Of a stretch of DNA of 64,000 nt, positions 8,397-16,218 are shown piece by piece. The position numbers and the translations under genes are program-made. The stretch's first letter is position 1. Every line of letters begins with the position of its first letter. A model generated the notes under the pieces. That model ran no database searches, was not told where the DNA came from, and was given only the letters and a program-made list of their open reading frames with translations. This stretch comes from an uncultured Roseobacter sp. (lineage in GTDB: Bacteria; Pseudomonadota; Alphaproteobacteria; Rhodobacterales; Rhodobacteraceae). The stretch lies in NCBI RefSeq assembly GCF_947491795.1, contig NZ_CANLKW010000003.1:434001-498000 (forward strand). The letters run 5' to 3'.

Positions 8397-9851
8397 TCAC
8401 CTCACAATTGCTTCGGCCTCAATCTCCACACGGTAATCGCCGATCAGCCGGGACACCTCCAGCAAAGTATTGGCAGGTTTCACATCACCGAAAACACGCC
8501 CATGCGCTTGAGAAACCGCGAGAACATCCTCAGCATCACTCAGATAGACCCGTGTCCGGATAACATCCTCGGTACTGGCCCCCAGAGCGCTGAGCGCCGC
8601 ACCGATTTTGTCCAGAATGAAGGTGGTCTGGGCCCCCGCATCGCCACCTGCAACAACCCGGTCCGAACCGGCCGTTGCCGTTGTGCCCGAAACCAGTATC
8701 CGGTCTCCGATCCGGCGTGCTCGGCAGTAGCCCGCGATATCCTCCCATTCGCTTCCTGTCAGCACCCTTGTCTCACCGGGCCGGTCGGGCACCTCTTCGA
8801 CGGTCATTGCACGCGGCATTTCATCCAGGTGATGGCTCAGATCACCTGATGCCGTCAGGAACGGCGGTTTGCGGTATTCGTCACCACAATCACCCGGCAA
8901 TGGCCGTGACCGGCCAAAGGCGTCGTTCAGTGCGGCATGATCTTCTGCATCCAGCTCAAAGCTGAACAGCCGCCGGTTGTCAGCGGAATGCTGCGCCTCG
9001 CCCAGCCTTGCGCCGATAATGACACCGGCAACGGCAGGGTTTTCCAGAACCCAGCGCGTGGCGACGTTTGGTATGGAAACACCGTGCTTTTTCGCTATTC
9101 CGGCCACCACTTCAAGCAGGGACTGAAAGACATCCCAGCCACCGGCGGTGTCGATAAAGCGTTTGTATTTCATTTTGCTCCAGTCGCCGATGTCTTCGGG
9201 CTCGGCACGGCCCAGCCAGCGTTCGGACAGAAAGCCACCCGCAAGCGTTCCATACCCCAGAAGACGGACACCACTGGCAGCGCACAGTTCTGCAAGCGGA
9301 CCAGCCGCGCGCCTGTCAATCAGGGAAAACGGCACCTGATTGCTGACCAGCGGAATGCCATCCGACAACGCCAGTCTGAGATGTGCGGCATCAAAATTTG
9401 TCACACCGATTTCGCCGATCAGCCCCTCGTCGCGCAGCTTTGCCATCTCGTGGAGCGCATCAAGCCAGGCGGGGTGTTCAAAACTCCACCAGTGAAACTG
9501 CAGCAGATCCACACGGTCTGTCCCAAGTCTGTCCAGCCGCTCCCGGACCCCGGCCCGCACGACCTGCGGTGTCATCGCGCCAGGCACAGGGCACCATTTG
9601 GTGCAAACCACAGGGCGCGTCCCGGTATCACGGCGCAAAAGCGCGCCGGTTATGAGCTCTGAGGTGCCATAGTGATCGGCCATATCAAAGGTCCCGAACC
9701 CGTCCCGCACATAGTCTTCCAGATATCCCGCACCTGTTTCCGGATCGATCAAATCACCGTCTTTTTCGATGTCCGCGACCTGCCACAGGCCTACCAAAAC
9801 GCGGGATATGGAGAGTCTGTCGGTCAGCGGATACTGCGGGAGCGGCGTCAT
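8397..9851 (-). CDS. aldo/keto reductase fused to a C-terminal RidA/YjgF-like domain
   Basis: N-terminal AKR with FDMADHYGTSE, VVCTKWCP, LLQFHWW; C-terminal about 120 aa QTTFILDKIGAALSALGASTEDVIRTRVYLSDAEDVLAVSQAHGRVFGDVKPANTLLEVSRLIGDYRVEIEAEAIVR. Confidence 0.9.
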   Translation of the reverse strand: MTPLPQYPLTDRLSISRVLVGLWQVADIEKDGDLIDPETGAGYLEDYVRDGFGTFDMADHYGTSELITGALLRRDTGTRPVVCTKWCPVPGAMTPQVVRAGVRERLDRLGTDRVDLLQFHWWSFEHPAWLDALHEMAKLRDEGLIGEIGVTNFDAAHLRLALSDGIPLVSNQVPFSLIDRRAAGPLAELCAASGVRLLGYGTLAGGFLSERWLGRAEPEDIGDWSKMKYKRFIDTAGGWDVFQSLLEVVAGIAKKHGVSIPNVATRWVLENPAVAGVIIGARLGEAQHSADNRRLFSFELDAEDHAALNDAFGRSRPLPGDCGDEYRKPPFLTASGDLSHHLDEMPRAMTVEEVPDRPGETRVLTGSEWEDIAGYCRARRIGDRILVSGTTATAGSDRVVAGGDAGAQTTFILDKIGAALSALGASTEDVIRTRVYLSDAEDVLAVSQAHGRVFGDVKPANTLLEVSRLIGDYRVEIEAEAIVR

Positions 9852-10027
9852 AAGTTCTCCGGTCTGAGGGCATTAAGTGATTTCTGATTGATCACGCACC
9901 CGTTGTCCATGACCCGCCGTGCAGCTCAGAGACAGTAGCGGTTGACAGCCCGCTCTGTTAGCCGCAGCCTGATGAAAAGACCGGATATTGTCCTGCGAAC
10001 GGCAGACCGGCGCTTTGGGGGTAAAAG

Positions 10028-10417
10028 ATGACAACCGGCCCGGATGATAACGGCTTCTGGCTTTACGACCTGCGTGTGGAAACCGTGATCGGAGACCGAA
10101 CACCCGTTTGCCGGCACGTTGAGGGCGAGAGTTTCCGGGTTGAAGGCGAGTTGCTGATTTTTGATCAGGGACAAAAAGTCTCTATGTACGCGCTCGCAGC
10201 GCTGTTGCCTTTGCTGCCGGCGAAACAGCGTCCGACTGCGCCCGCCGACTGGATGTCCACAGACGCGGAGATCGACTGCCCCGATCCGCACTGCGGTGGC
10301 CGGTTTCGTATCCTGCGGGGGGAGAAACGCTGGTTCTCGCATGCCGAGACCACCGGACTGCCCGAGGCGCGGGACACACCCTATTGGCTGAAAGAACAGG
10401 AGAGCCCGAGTGGCTGA
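10028..10417 (+). CDS. TIGR04076-like small protein
   Basis: 129 aa; LYDLRVETVIGD...CRHVEGESFRVEGE...AEIDCPDPHCGGRFRILR pattern; 8-nt overlap with the next AKR. Confidence 0.65.
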   Translation: MTTGPDDNGFWLYDLRVETVIGDRTPVCRHVEGESFRVEGELLIFDQGQKVSMYALAALLPLLPAKQRPTAPADWMSTDAEIDCPDPHCGGRFRILRGEKRWFSHAETTGLPEARDTPYWLKEQESPSG

Positions 10418-11486
10418 GACAGCAACACTGCGGCCCGGGCATGACATTTCCCGGGTGATCAAAGGCGGCTGGCAACTGGCAGGAGATCACGGCGAGGTGG
10501 ACCGCGAGAGTGCCATCCGCGACATGGAAGCTTTTCTCGATGCCGGCATCACCACTTTCGACTGCGCGGACATTTATGTCGGTGTAGAGGAAATGATCGG
10601 AGAATTCATAGCGGATGTCCGCCAGCGGCGGGGGGCGTCTGTTGCCGACAGGATCTGCGTGCACACCAAGCTCGTGCCCGACCTGACCCTTCTGGAACAT
10701 ATCCGGCCAGCCGATGTTGAAGCCATTATCGACCGCTCCCTGAAACGGCTGCAGGTCGAAAGGCTGGATCTGGTGCAATTCTACTGGTGGGACCTGAAGA
10801 TGGGCGCACCGCTTGAAGGGCTGAGCGTGCTGAAAGACCTGCAGGCAGCGGGCAAAATCGGAAACCTTGGTATCAACAACTGGGATCGTGGCCAGATTGC
10901 GCCCTTTGTCGAGGCTGGTTTTGATATTGCCGCAGCCCAGGTGCAGTATTCGGTGCTCGACCGCAGACCAGCGGGCAGCCTGTCAGACTGGGCAACAGAT
11001 CAGAACATTCAACTGGTGTGCTATGGCACTCTGGCGGGCGGATTTCTGACAGAAAACTGGCTGGGCAGACCGGACCCGGGCTTTCTGTTTGAAAACCGAA
11101 GCCTGGTTAAGTACCGGCTGATCATTGACGAATTCGGCCCCTGGGACGTCTTTCAGGAATTGCTGCGTGCGCTGAAAACTGTCGGCGACCGGCATGGTGT
11201 GTCGCTGAGTTCAGTTGCCACCCGCTGGGTCCTTGACCAGCCTCAGGTCGCGGCAGGAATTGTCGGCGCACGCTACGCCCGCCACCTGCCCCGTACACTG
11301 GAAGTCTTTGATCTCAGTCTCGACGAAACGGATCGGGCGACGCTGGATGCCGTGCTGACCCAGGCGCCGGGACCACAGGGCGATGTCTTTGCGCTGGAAG
11401 CCGACCGGACCAGCCGGCACGGTCGCATTATGAAATACAACCTGAACACAAAACCCGTTGATAATGTGCTGGGTGCAGATGGCTGA
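10410..11486 (+). CDS. aldo/keto reductase, paralogous to the AKR domain of 8397-9851
   Basis: ITTFDCADIYVG, CVHTKLVPD, LVCYGTLAGGFLTENWLGRPDP, VATRWVLDQPQVAAGIVGAR. Confidence 0.9.
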   Translation: MAETATLRPGHDISRVIKGGWQLAGDHGEVDRESAIRDMEAFLDAGITTFDCADIYVGVEEMIGEFIADVRQRRGASVADRICVHTKLVPDLTLLEHIRPADVEAIIDRSLKRLQVERLDLVQFYWWDLKMGAPLEGLSVLKDLQAAGKIGNLGINNWDRGQIAPFVEAGFDIAAAQVQYSVLDRRPAGSLSDWATDQNIQLVCYGTLAGGFLTENWLGRPDPGFLFENRSLVKYRLIIDEFGPWDVFQELLRALKTVGDRHGVSLSSVATRWVLDQPQVAAGIVGARYARHLPRTLEVFDLSLDETDRATLDAVLTQAPGPQGDVFALEADRTSRHGRIMKYNLNTKPVDNVLGADG

Positions 11487-12252
11487 GACAATCCTCAGCC
11501 TGCGCGGGATAACCCGTGATTTCGGACCGTTCCGCGCCGTGGATGACATCACTGTGGGCATCGAAAAGGGCAGCATTACCGGCTTGATCGGACCGAACGG
11601 CGCCGGGAAGACAACGCTTTTCAACGTGTTGTGCGGCACACTTGCGCCCACATCCGGCACAGTCATGCTCAAAGGCAGCGACGTGACCGCTATGCCGTCG
11701 GACAGGCTGTTTGCGGCTGGTCTGGGACGGACATTCCAGATACCCCGCCCGTTTGCAAAAATGTCTGTGCTCGAAAATGTCATGCTCGCGCCGCTTGCCC
11801 AGACAGGTGAAAAGCTTGCCGGTCCGTTCCTGCGCGCGCGAGACATGCGCCGCGAAGAAGATGCAATCCGCGCCAGAGCGATGGAGGTCCTGGAGTTTGT
11901 CACCCTAGATCATCTGACCGATCAGGCCGCAGGGCAGATCTCCGGTGGTCAGATGAAACTGCTGGAACTGGCAAGAGTACTGATGGGGGATCCTGATCTG
12001 ATCCTGCTGGACGAACCCGCCGCGGGCGTGAACCCCACGCTGACCCGCGTGCTGATCAGTAAGATCGAGGAACTGAACCGCGCCGGCAAAACCTTTGTGA
12101 TTATCGAGCATGACATGGACTTTGTCATGCAGCACTGTGCGCCGGTGATCGCGATGGCCGAAGGACGCATGGTGTTTCACGGCAGCCCCGAAGAGGCACA
12201 GAACGACCCGTTGTTGCTCGAAGCTTATCTGGGGGCTGCGGCAATTGACTGA
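11479..12252 (+). CDS. branched-chain amino acid-type ABC transporter ATP-binding protein (LivG-like)
   Basis: GPNGAGKTTLFNVLCG, ISGGQMKLLELARVLMGDPDLILLDEPAAGVNP; start ATG 11479 preferred over track start 11458. Confidence 0.93.
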   Translation: MAETILSLRGITRDFGPFRAVDDITVGIEKGSITGLIGPNGAGKTTLFNVLCGTLAPTSGTVMLKGSDVTAMPSDRLFAAGLGRTFQIPRPFAKMSVLENVMLAPLAQTGEKLAGPFLRARDMRREEDAIRARAMEVLEFVTLDHLTDQAAGQISGGQMKLLELARVLMGDPDLILLDEPAAGVNPTLTRVLISKIEELNRAGKTFVIIEHDMDFVMQHCAPVIAMAEGRMVFHGSPEEAQNDPLLLEAYLGAAAID

Positions 12253-12976
12253 TCCCGTCCTGAAGGCCCATGGAATAGTGGCGGGCTACGTGCCCGAACT
12301 CCCGATCCTGCAAGACGTTTCACTTGCGGCGGAACGCGGAAAAGTAACCGTTGTTATCGGACCTAATGGCGCAGGAAAATCCACTCTGATCAAAGCCATA
12401 GCAGGGCTGGTTCCGGTCAGCGCCGGTCAGGTGCATCTGAGTGGCCAGGACATCACCAATCCGCGCCCGGACACCATGGGCGCGCGCGGTGTGGCCTATG
12501 TTCCGCAGACCGACAACATCTTTCGTTCGCTGACAATCCGGCAAAACCTTGATCTGGTTCTGCGACGCGCCGGACAGGACCGTGCGCGACGGCTGGATGA
12601 GCTTTTTGCCCGGTTTCCCCCGCTGGCAGCAAAACAAAAGGAAAAAGCCGGTGCGCTCTCTGGCGGGCAACGGCAGTTTCTGGCAGTTGCCATGGCGCTG
12701 GCGATTGAGCCGTCCGTGATCCTGATGGATGAACCATCTGCCGGTCTTGCCCCCAGGGCCGCAGAAGAGGTCCTGCAACAGGCCCGCGCCCTTACGGACA
12801 GCGGTGTTACGATCGTGCTGGTGGAGCAGAACGTCCGCCAGGCGCTGCGTATTGCCGATCACTGCTACATTCTGGCGGATGGCCGTAACCAGGTGGACGG
12901 GCCTGCCGCCGATCTGATGAATGACCCGGTGGTGGGCCAGATTTATCTGGGCGGCAAGCGGATGGCCGCAACATGA
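12245..12976 (+). CDS. branched-chain amino acid-type ABC transporter ATP-binding protein (LivF-like)
   Basis: GPNGAGKSTLIKAIAGL, LSGGQRQFLAVAMALAIEPSVILMDEPSAGLAP. Confidence 0.93.
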   Translation: MTDPVLKAHGIVAGYVPELPILQDVSLAAERGKVTVVIGPNGAGKSTLIKAIAGLVPVSAGQVHLSGQDITNPRPDTMGARGVAYVPQTDNIFRSLTIRQNLDLVLRRAGQDRARRLDELFARFPPLAAKQKEKAGALSGGQRQFLAVAMALAIEPSVILMDEPSAGLAPRAAEEVLQQARALTDSGVTIVLVEQNVRQALRIADHCYILADGRNQVDGPAADLMNDPVVGQIYLGGKRMAAT

Positions 12977-13887
12977 TCCAGCATTTTGCAGACGGCATTC
13001 TGGTAGGATCGATCCTGTCTCTGGGCGCAATCGGGCTGACCATGGCCATGCACATGCTGCGGTTTGCGAACTTCTCGCATGCCGAGCTTCTCTCTATCGG
13101 TGCCTATTGTGCGCTGGTTTTCGACGGCATTTTTGCGGGCATTCACAATGGTCTTGCCGCAGCGGTCGGACCGCTCAGCCTGACCTGGTCACTGTCCCTG
13201 TCGATCATCGTGGCGATGGGCGTGACCGGGCTTTCAGCTGTTGCGATTGACCGGCTGGTGTTCCGACGCGTGCGCGCAAAGGGGGGCGAATTGTCGATGG
13301 TTTTTGCCTCTTTCGGTGTCGCCATGATCGTTCGGAACATTCTGGGGCTGATCTTCGGCCTCCAGGCGCAACTCTACACAAATGATATTATCTTCGCGGT
13401 GATGATCAGCAGTGATCCGCTTTTGCTGATCAAGCCTGATCAGGTGTTCTCGCTTGTTGCGGCCCTGGTGATCATGGTGATCCTGCATCTGGTGCTGTCG
13501 CGCACGACCTTCGGCTACAGCCTGCGTGCGGTCGCAGAAAACCCGACACTCGCGCAGGTATCCGGCATCAGCCTGAACAGAATGATCACTCTGATCTGGC
13601 TGATCGGCGGCGGCCTGGCTGCGGCAGCCGGTATCTTTTACGGGCTGACCAACCAGATCAACCCTGTGCTGGGCCGCGATCTGGTGCTGCCCATATTCGC
13701 GGCAACCATTGTTGGCGGCATCGGCAGTATCTATGGCGCAGTTCTTGGCGGGTTTCTGGTTGGCATTGCGTCAAATGTCGCGCTTCTGATCCTGCCTTCG
13801 GGGTACAGCCCCGCCGTACCGTTTCTGATCATCCTCGCCGTTCTTCTGGTACGCCCGACCGGGCTATTCGGAGAGGAGCGCACGTGA
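12973..13887 (+). CDS. branched-chain amino acid-type ABC transporter permease (LivH-like)
   Basis: GLTMAMHMLRFANFSHAELLSIGAY and LPIFAATIVGGIGSIYGAVLGGFLVG. Confidence 0.93.
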   Translation: MIQHFADGILVGSILSLGAIGLTMAMHMLRFANFSHAELLSIGAYCALVFDGIFAGIHNGLAAAVGPLSLTWSLSLSIIVAMGVTGLSAVAIDRLVFRRVRAKGGELSMVFASFGVAMIVRNILGLIFGLQAQLYTNDIIFAVMISSDPLLLIKPDQVFSLVAALVIMVILHLVLSRTTFGYSLRAVAENPTLAQVSGISLNRMITLIWLIGGGLAAAAGIFYGLTNQINPVLGRDLVLPIFAATIVGGIGSIYGAVLGGFLVGIASNVALLILPSGYSPAVPFLIILAVLLVRPTGLFGEERT

Positions 13888-14837
13888 TCGGCGTCATTTC
13901 ATATCTGGTGTTCTTCACAACGGTCGCCGCGATCCTGGCCATTGCCGTGCTTGGCCTCAATCTCCAGTGGGGAAATACCGGGCTCTTTAACGGTGGAGTT
14001 GTCGCCTTTTTCGGCGCAGGTGCTTACGGCACCCTGATCCTTGGCGGCACGCCCCAGGACGCGCATCTGGGCGGATACCAGCTCTTTTACCCGCTGGCGC
14101 TGCTGGGCGGAATGATGGCTGCCGGACTGATGGCTTGGGTGGTGGGTGTACTGACACTGCGGCTGCGGCATGACTATCTGGCGATTGCCACCTTCGGCGT
14201 CGCCGTAGCCTTTGAAAACCTCCTGCGCAACGCTAGCGGGTTTGCCGGCGGCGCACAGGGGCTACGCGGGTTCCAACGCCCGTTGCTGGCCTGGCTGGGG
14301 GACGGTTTTACCTACAACCTGCTCTTTCTGGCCTTTGTTCTGATCTTGCTGGTACTGGTCTATCTTTTCCTGCAACGTCTGATCCGGTCGCCGTTTGGCC
14401 GACTACTGCGCGCGATCCGCGAGGACGAAACTGCGGCAAAATCGCTGGGCAAGAACCCGGCGCGCATCCGTCTGATCTCATTTATAACAGGATCAGTCAT
14501 CATGGGCCTGAGTGGTGGACTCTATGGCACCTTTTACGCTTTTATCAGTCCACAGGATGTGCTGCCGATCCTCACATTCCAGATCTGGGCAATGCTGATC
14601 GTTGGCGGGGCGGGAAATAACCGTGGCGCTGTTGCAGGTGCCTTTCTGATCTGGGGGGCCTGGACGGCCAGTGGCTGGGCCCTGTCGCGATTTGCGCCGC
14701 TGGAGATGCAACTCTACACCGGTTCGGTCCAGTTTGTTCTGATCGGTTTTGTCATTGTGGGCATGCTCATGTGGCGCCCGCAGGGGCTTTTTGCGGAAAG
14801 ACTGGTTGTCTCGCAAACGGGACGTGCCAGACAATAA
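13884..14837 (+). CDS. branched-chain amino acid-type ABC transporter permease (LivM-like)
   Basis: LGLNLQWGNTGLFNGGVVAFFGAGAYG...RLLRAIREDETAAKSLGKNPARIRL...LIVGGAGNNRGAVAGAFLIW. Confidence 0.93.
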   Translation: MIGVISYLVFFTTVAAILAIAVLGLNLQWGNTGLFNGGVVAFFGAGAYGTLILGGTPQDAHLGGYQLFYPLALLGGMMAAGLMAWVVGVLTLRLRHDYLAIATFGVAVAFENLLRNASGFAGGAQGLRGFQRPLLAWLGDGFTYNLLFLAFVLILLVLVYLFLQRLIRSPFGRLLRAIREDETAAKSLGKNPARIRLISFITGSVIMGLSGGLYGTFYAFISPQDVLPILTFQIWAMLIVGGAGNNRGAVAGAFLIWGAWTASGWALSRFAPLEMQLYTGSVQFVLIGFVIVGMLMWRPQGLFAERLVVSQTGRARQ

Positions 14838-14855
14838 TTACAACGGGAGAAAAAC

Positions 14856-16121
14856 ATGAAAATTAACGTTACAAGAACCGGCCTTGCCATGGGCCTTGCC
14901 GCGGGCATTTCAGCCGCAGGCGGTGCTGCAGCAGCGCAGGACTGCACCACCAAAATCGGTGCGGTGCTGCCAACCTCCGTAGACTGGGGCAAACCGATTG
15001 CTGCAACCGCGCAATATGTCGTTGAACAGGTCAACGAGGCAGGTGGTGTTGCAGGCTGTGATATCGAAATGGTTTTGCGCGACAGCCAGGTTGATCCAAA
15101 AGTCGGCGTCGACGCGGCCAAGGCGCTGGTCGACCTGGACGGTGTTCAGGTGCTTCTGGGCGCTGTATCCAGCGGTGTTTCCATGCCTATCCTGACCTCT
15201 GTAACGGCACCTGCGGGCGTGATGCAGATGTCGTGCTGCTCTTCCTCCACGGCTTTCACCGGACTGGCCGAAGAAGGCAAGACAAAGGGGCTGTGGTTTC
15301 GCACTTTTGCAACCACCGGCGTTCAGTCTGCCGTGGCCGCAATGGTGGCACGTGACAAGGGCTACAAGTCAGTCGCCGTTCTTTACAAGAACGATGACTG
15401 GGGCCAGGACATTGGCAAGCTCGTGGCGGCCGATTTTTCAGCCCTTGGCATCGAGGTCACCGGCTCGGTTGCGCTGAACGACGGCCAGGCATCTTACCGC
15501 GCCGAAGTGACGGAAGCGCTCAAGGGTAAGCCTGAAGCGGTCTATCTGGCGCTCTACCCCAAAGAAGGTACAGCTGCCGTGCGCGAGTGGCTTTCGCTGG
15601 GTGGCACGCAGAACATGATCGTGGCCAATTCGCTGAAATCTGACGAATTCCGTGAAAACGTCGGCCTTCAGTATCTTGGCAACATGGTTGGTACTGATAC
15701 CGCCTCGCCACGCAGCGCGTCGGCCACAAAGTTTGTCGATCAGTACACTGAGCACTTTGGTGCCGCGCCAAATGGTCCGGGCCTGTCCAACAGCTATGAC
15801 GCGACAATGATCGCGCTCCTGGCGATGGAAGCTGCCGGCAAGGATGCCACCGGAGAGGCCATCGCAGCCATGGTCAGCAAAGTGACAGATCCGGACGGGA
15901 CGCCCGTTTCTGCAGACGCCGAAGGGTTTGCTGCTGCCAAGGAAATTCTGGCTTCGGGCGGCAACGTCTTTTACCAGGGCGCGACAGGCAACGTGCGTTT
16001 CGATCCCAACGGCGACGTTTCGGCACCTGCGGTGACCTGGGGTTTCACTGAGGCTGGCATCGAAGAGTTGCAGTACATATCGCTGGATGAAGTTGACGCC
16101 TTTATGGGCACACTCAACTGA
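14856..16121 (+). CDS. ABC transporter substrate-binding protein (LivK-like)
   Basis: Signal peptide; IGAVLPTSVDWGKPIAATAQYVVEQVNEAGGVAGCDIEMVLRDSQVDPKVGVDAAKALVD. Confidence 0.92.
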   Translation: MKINVTRTGLAMGLAAGISAAGGAAAAQDCTTKIGAVLPTSVDWGKPIAATAQYVVEQVNEAGGVAGCDIEMVLRDSQVDPKVGVDAAKALVDLDGVQVLLGAVSSGVSMPILTSVTAPAGVMQMSCCSSSTAFTGLAEEGKTKGLWFRTFATTGVQSAVAAMVARDKGYKSVAVLYKNDDWGQDIGKLVAADFSALGIEVTGSVALNDGQASYRAEVTEALKGKPEAVYLALYPKEGTAAVREWLSLGGTQNMIVANSLKSDEFRENVGLQYLGNMVGTDTASPRSASATKFVDQYTEHFGAAPNGPGLSNSYDATMIALLAMEAAGKDATGEAIAAMVSKVTDPDGTPVSADAEGFAAAKEILASGGNVFYQGATGNVRFDPNGDVSAPAVTWGFTEAGIEELQYISLDEVDAFMGTLN

Positions 16122-16139
16122 ACCAGCCGGCGATGGAGT

Positions 16140-16174
16140 CCGGGCCGGTCTGAGAAAGAGCGGCCCGGTTTTTT
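16140..16174 (+). terminator. Rho-independent terminator after the liv-type operon
   Basis: ccgggccg gtctgagaaagag... cggcccgg followed by TTTTTT; perfect 8-bp stem. Confidence 0.85.
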
Positions 16175-16218
16175 ATGAACTAACCGGCTGACAGGCTGGT
16201 CAGTTAAAGTGGATCGGA

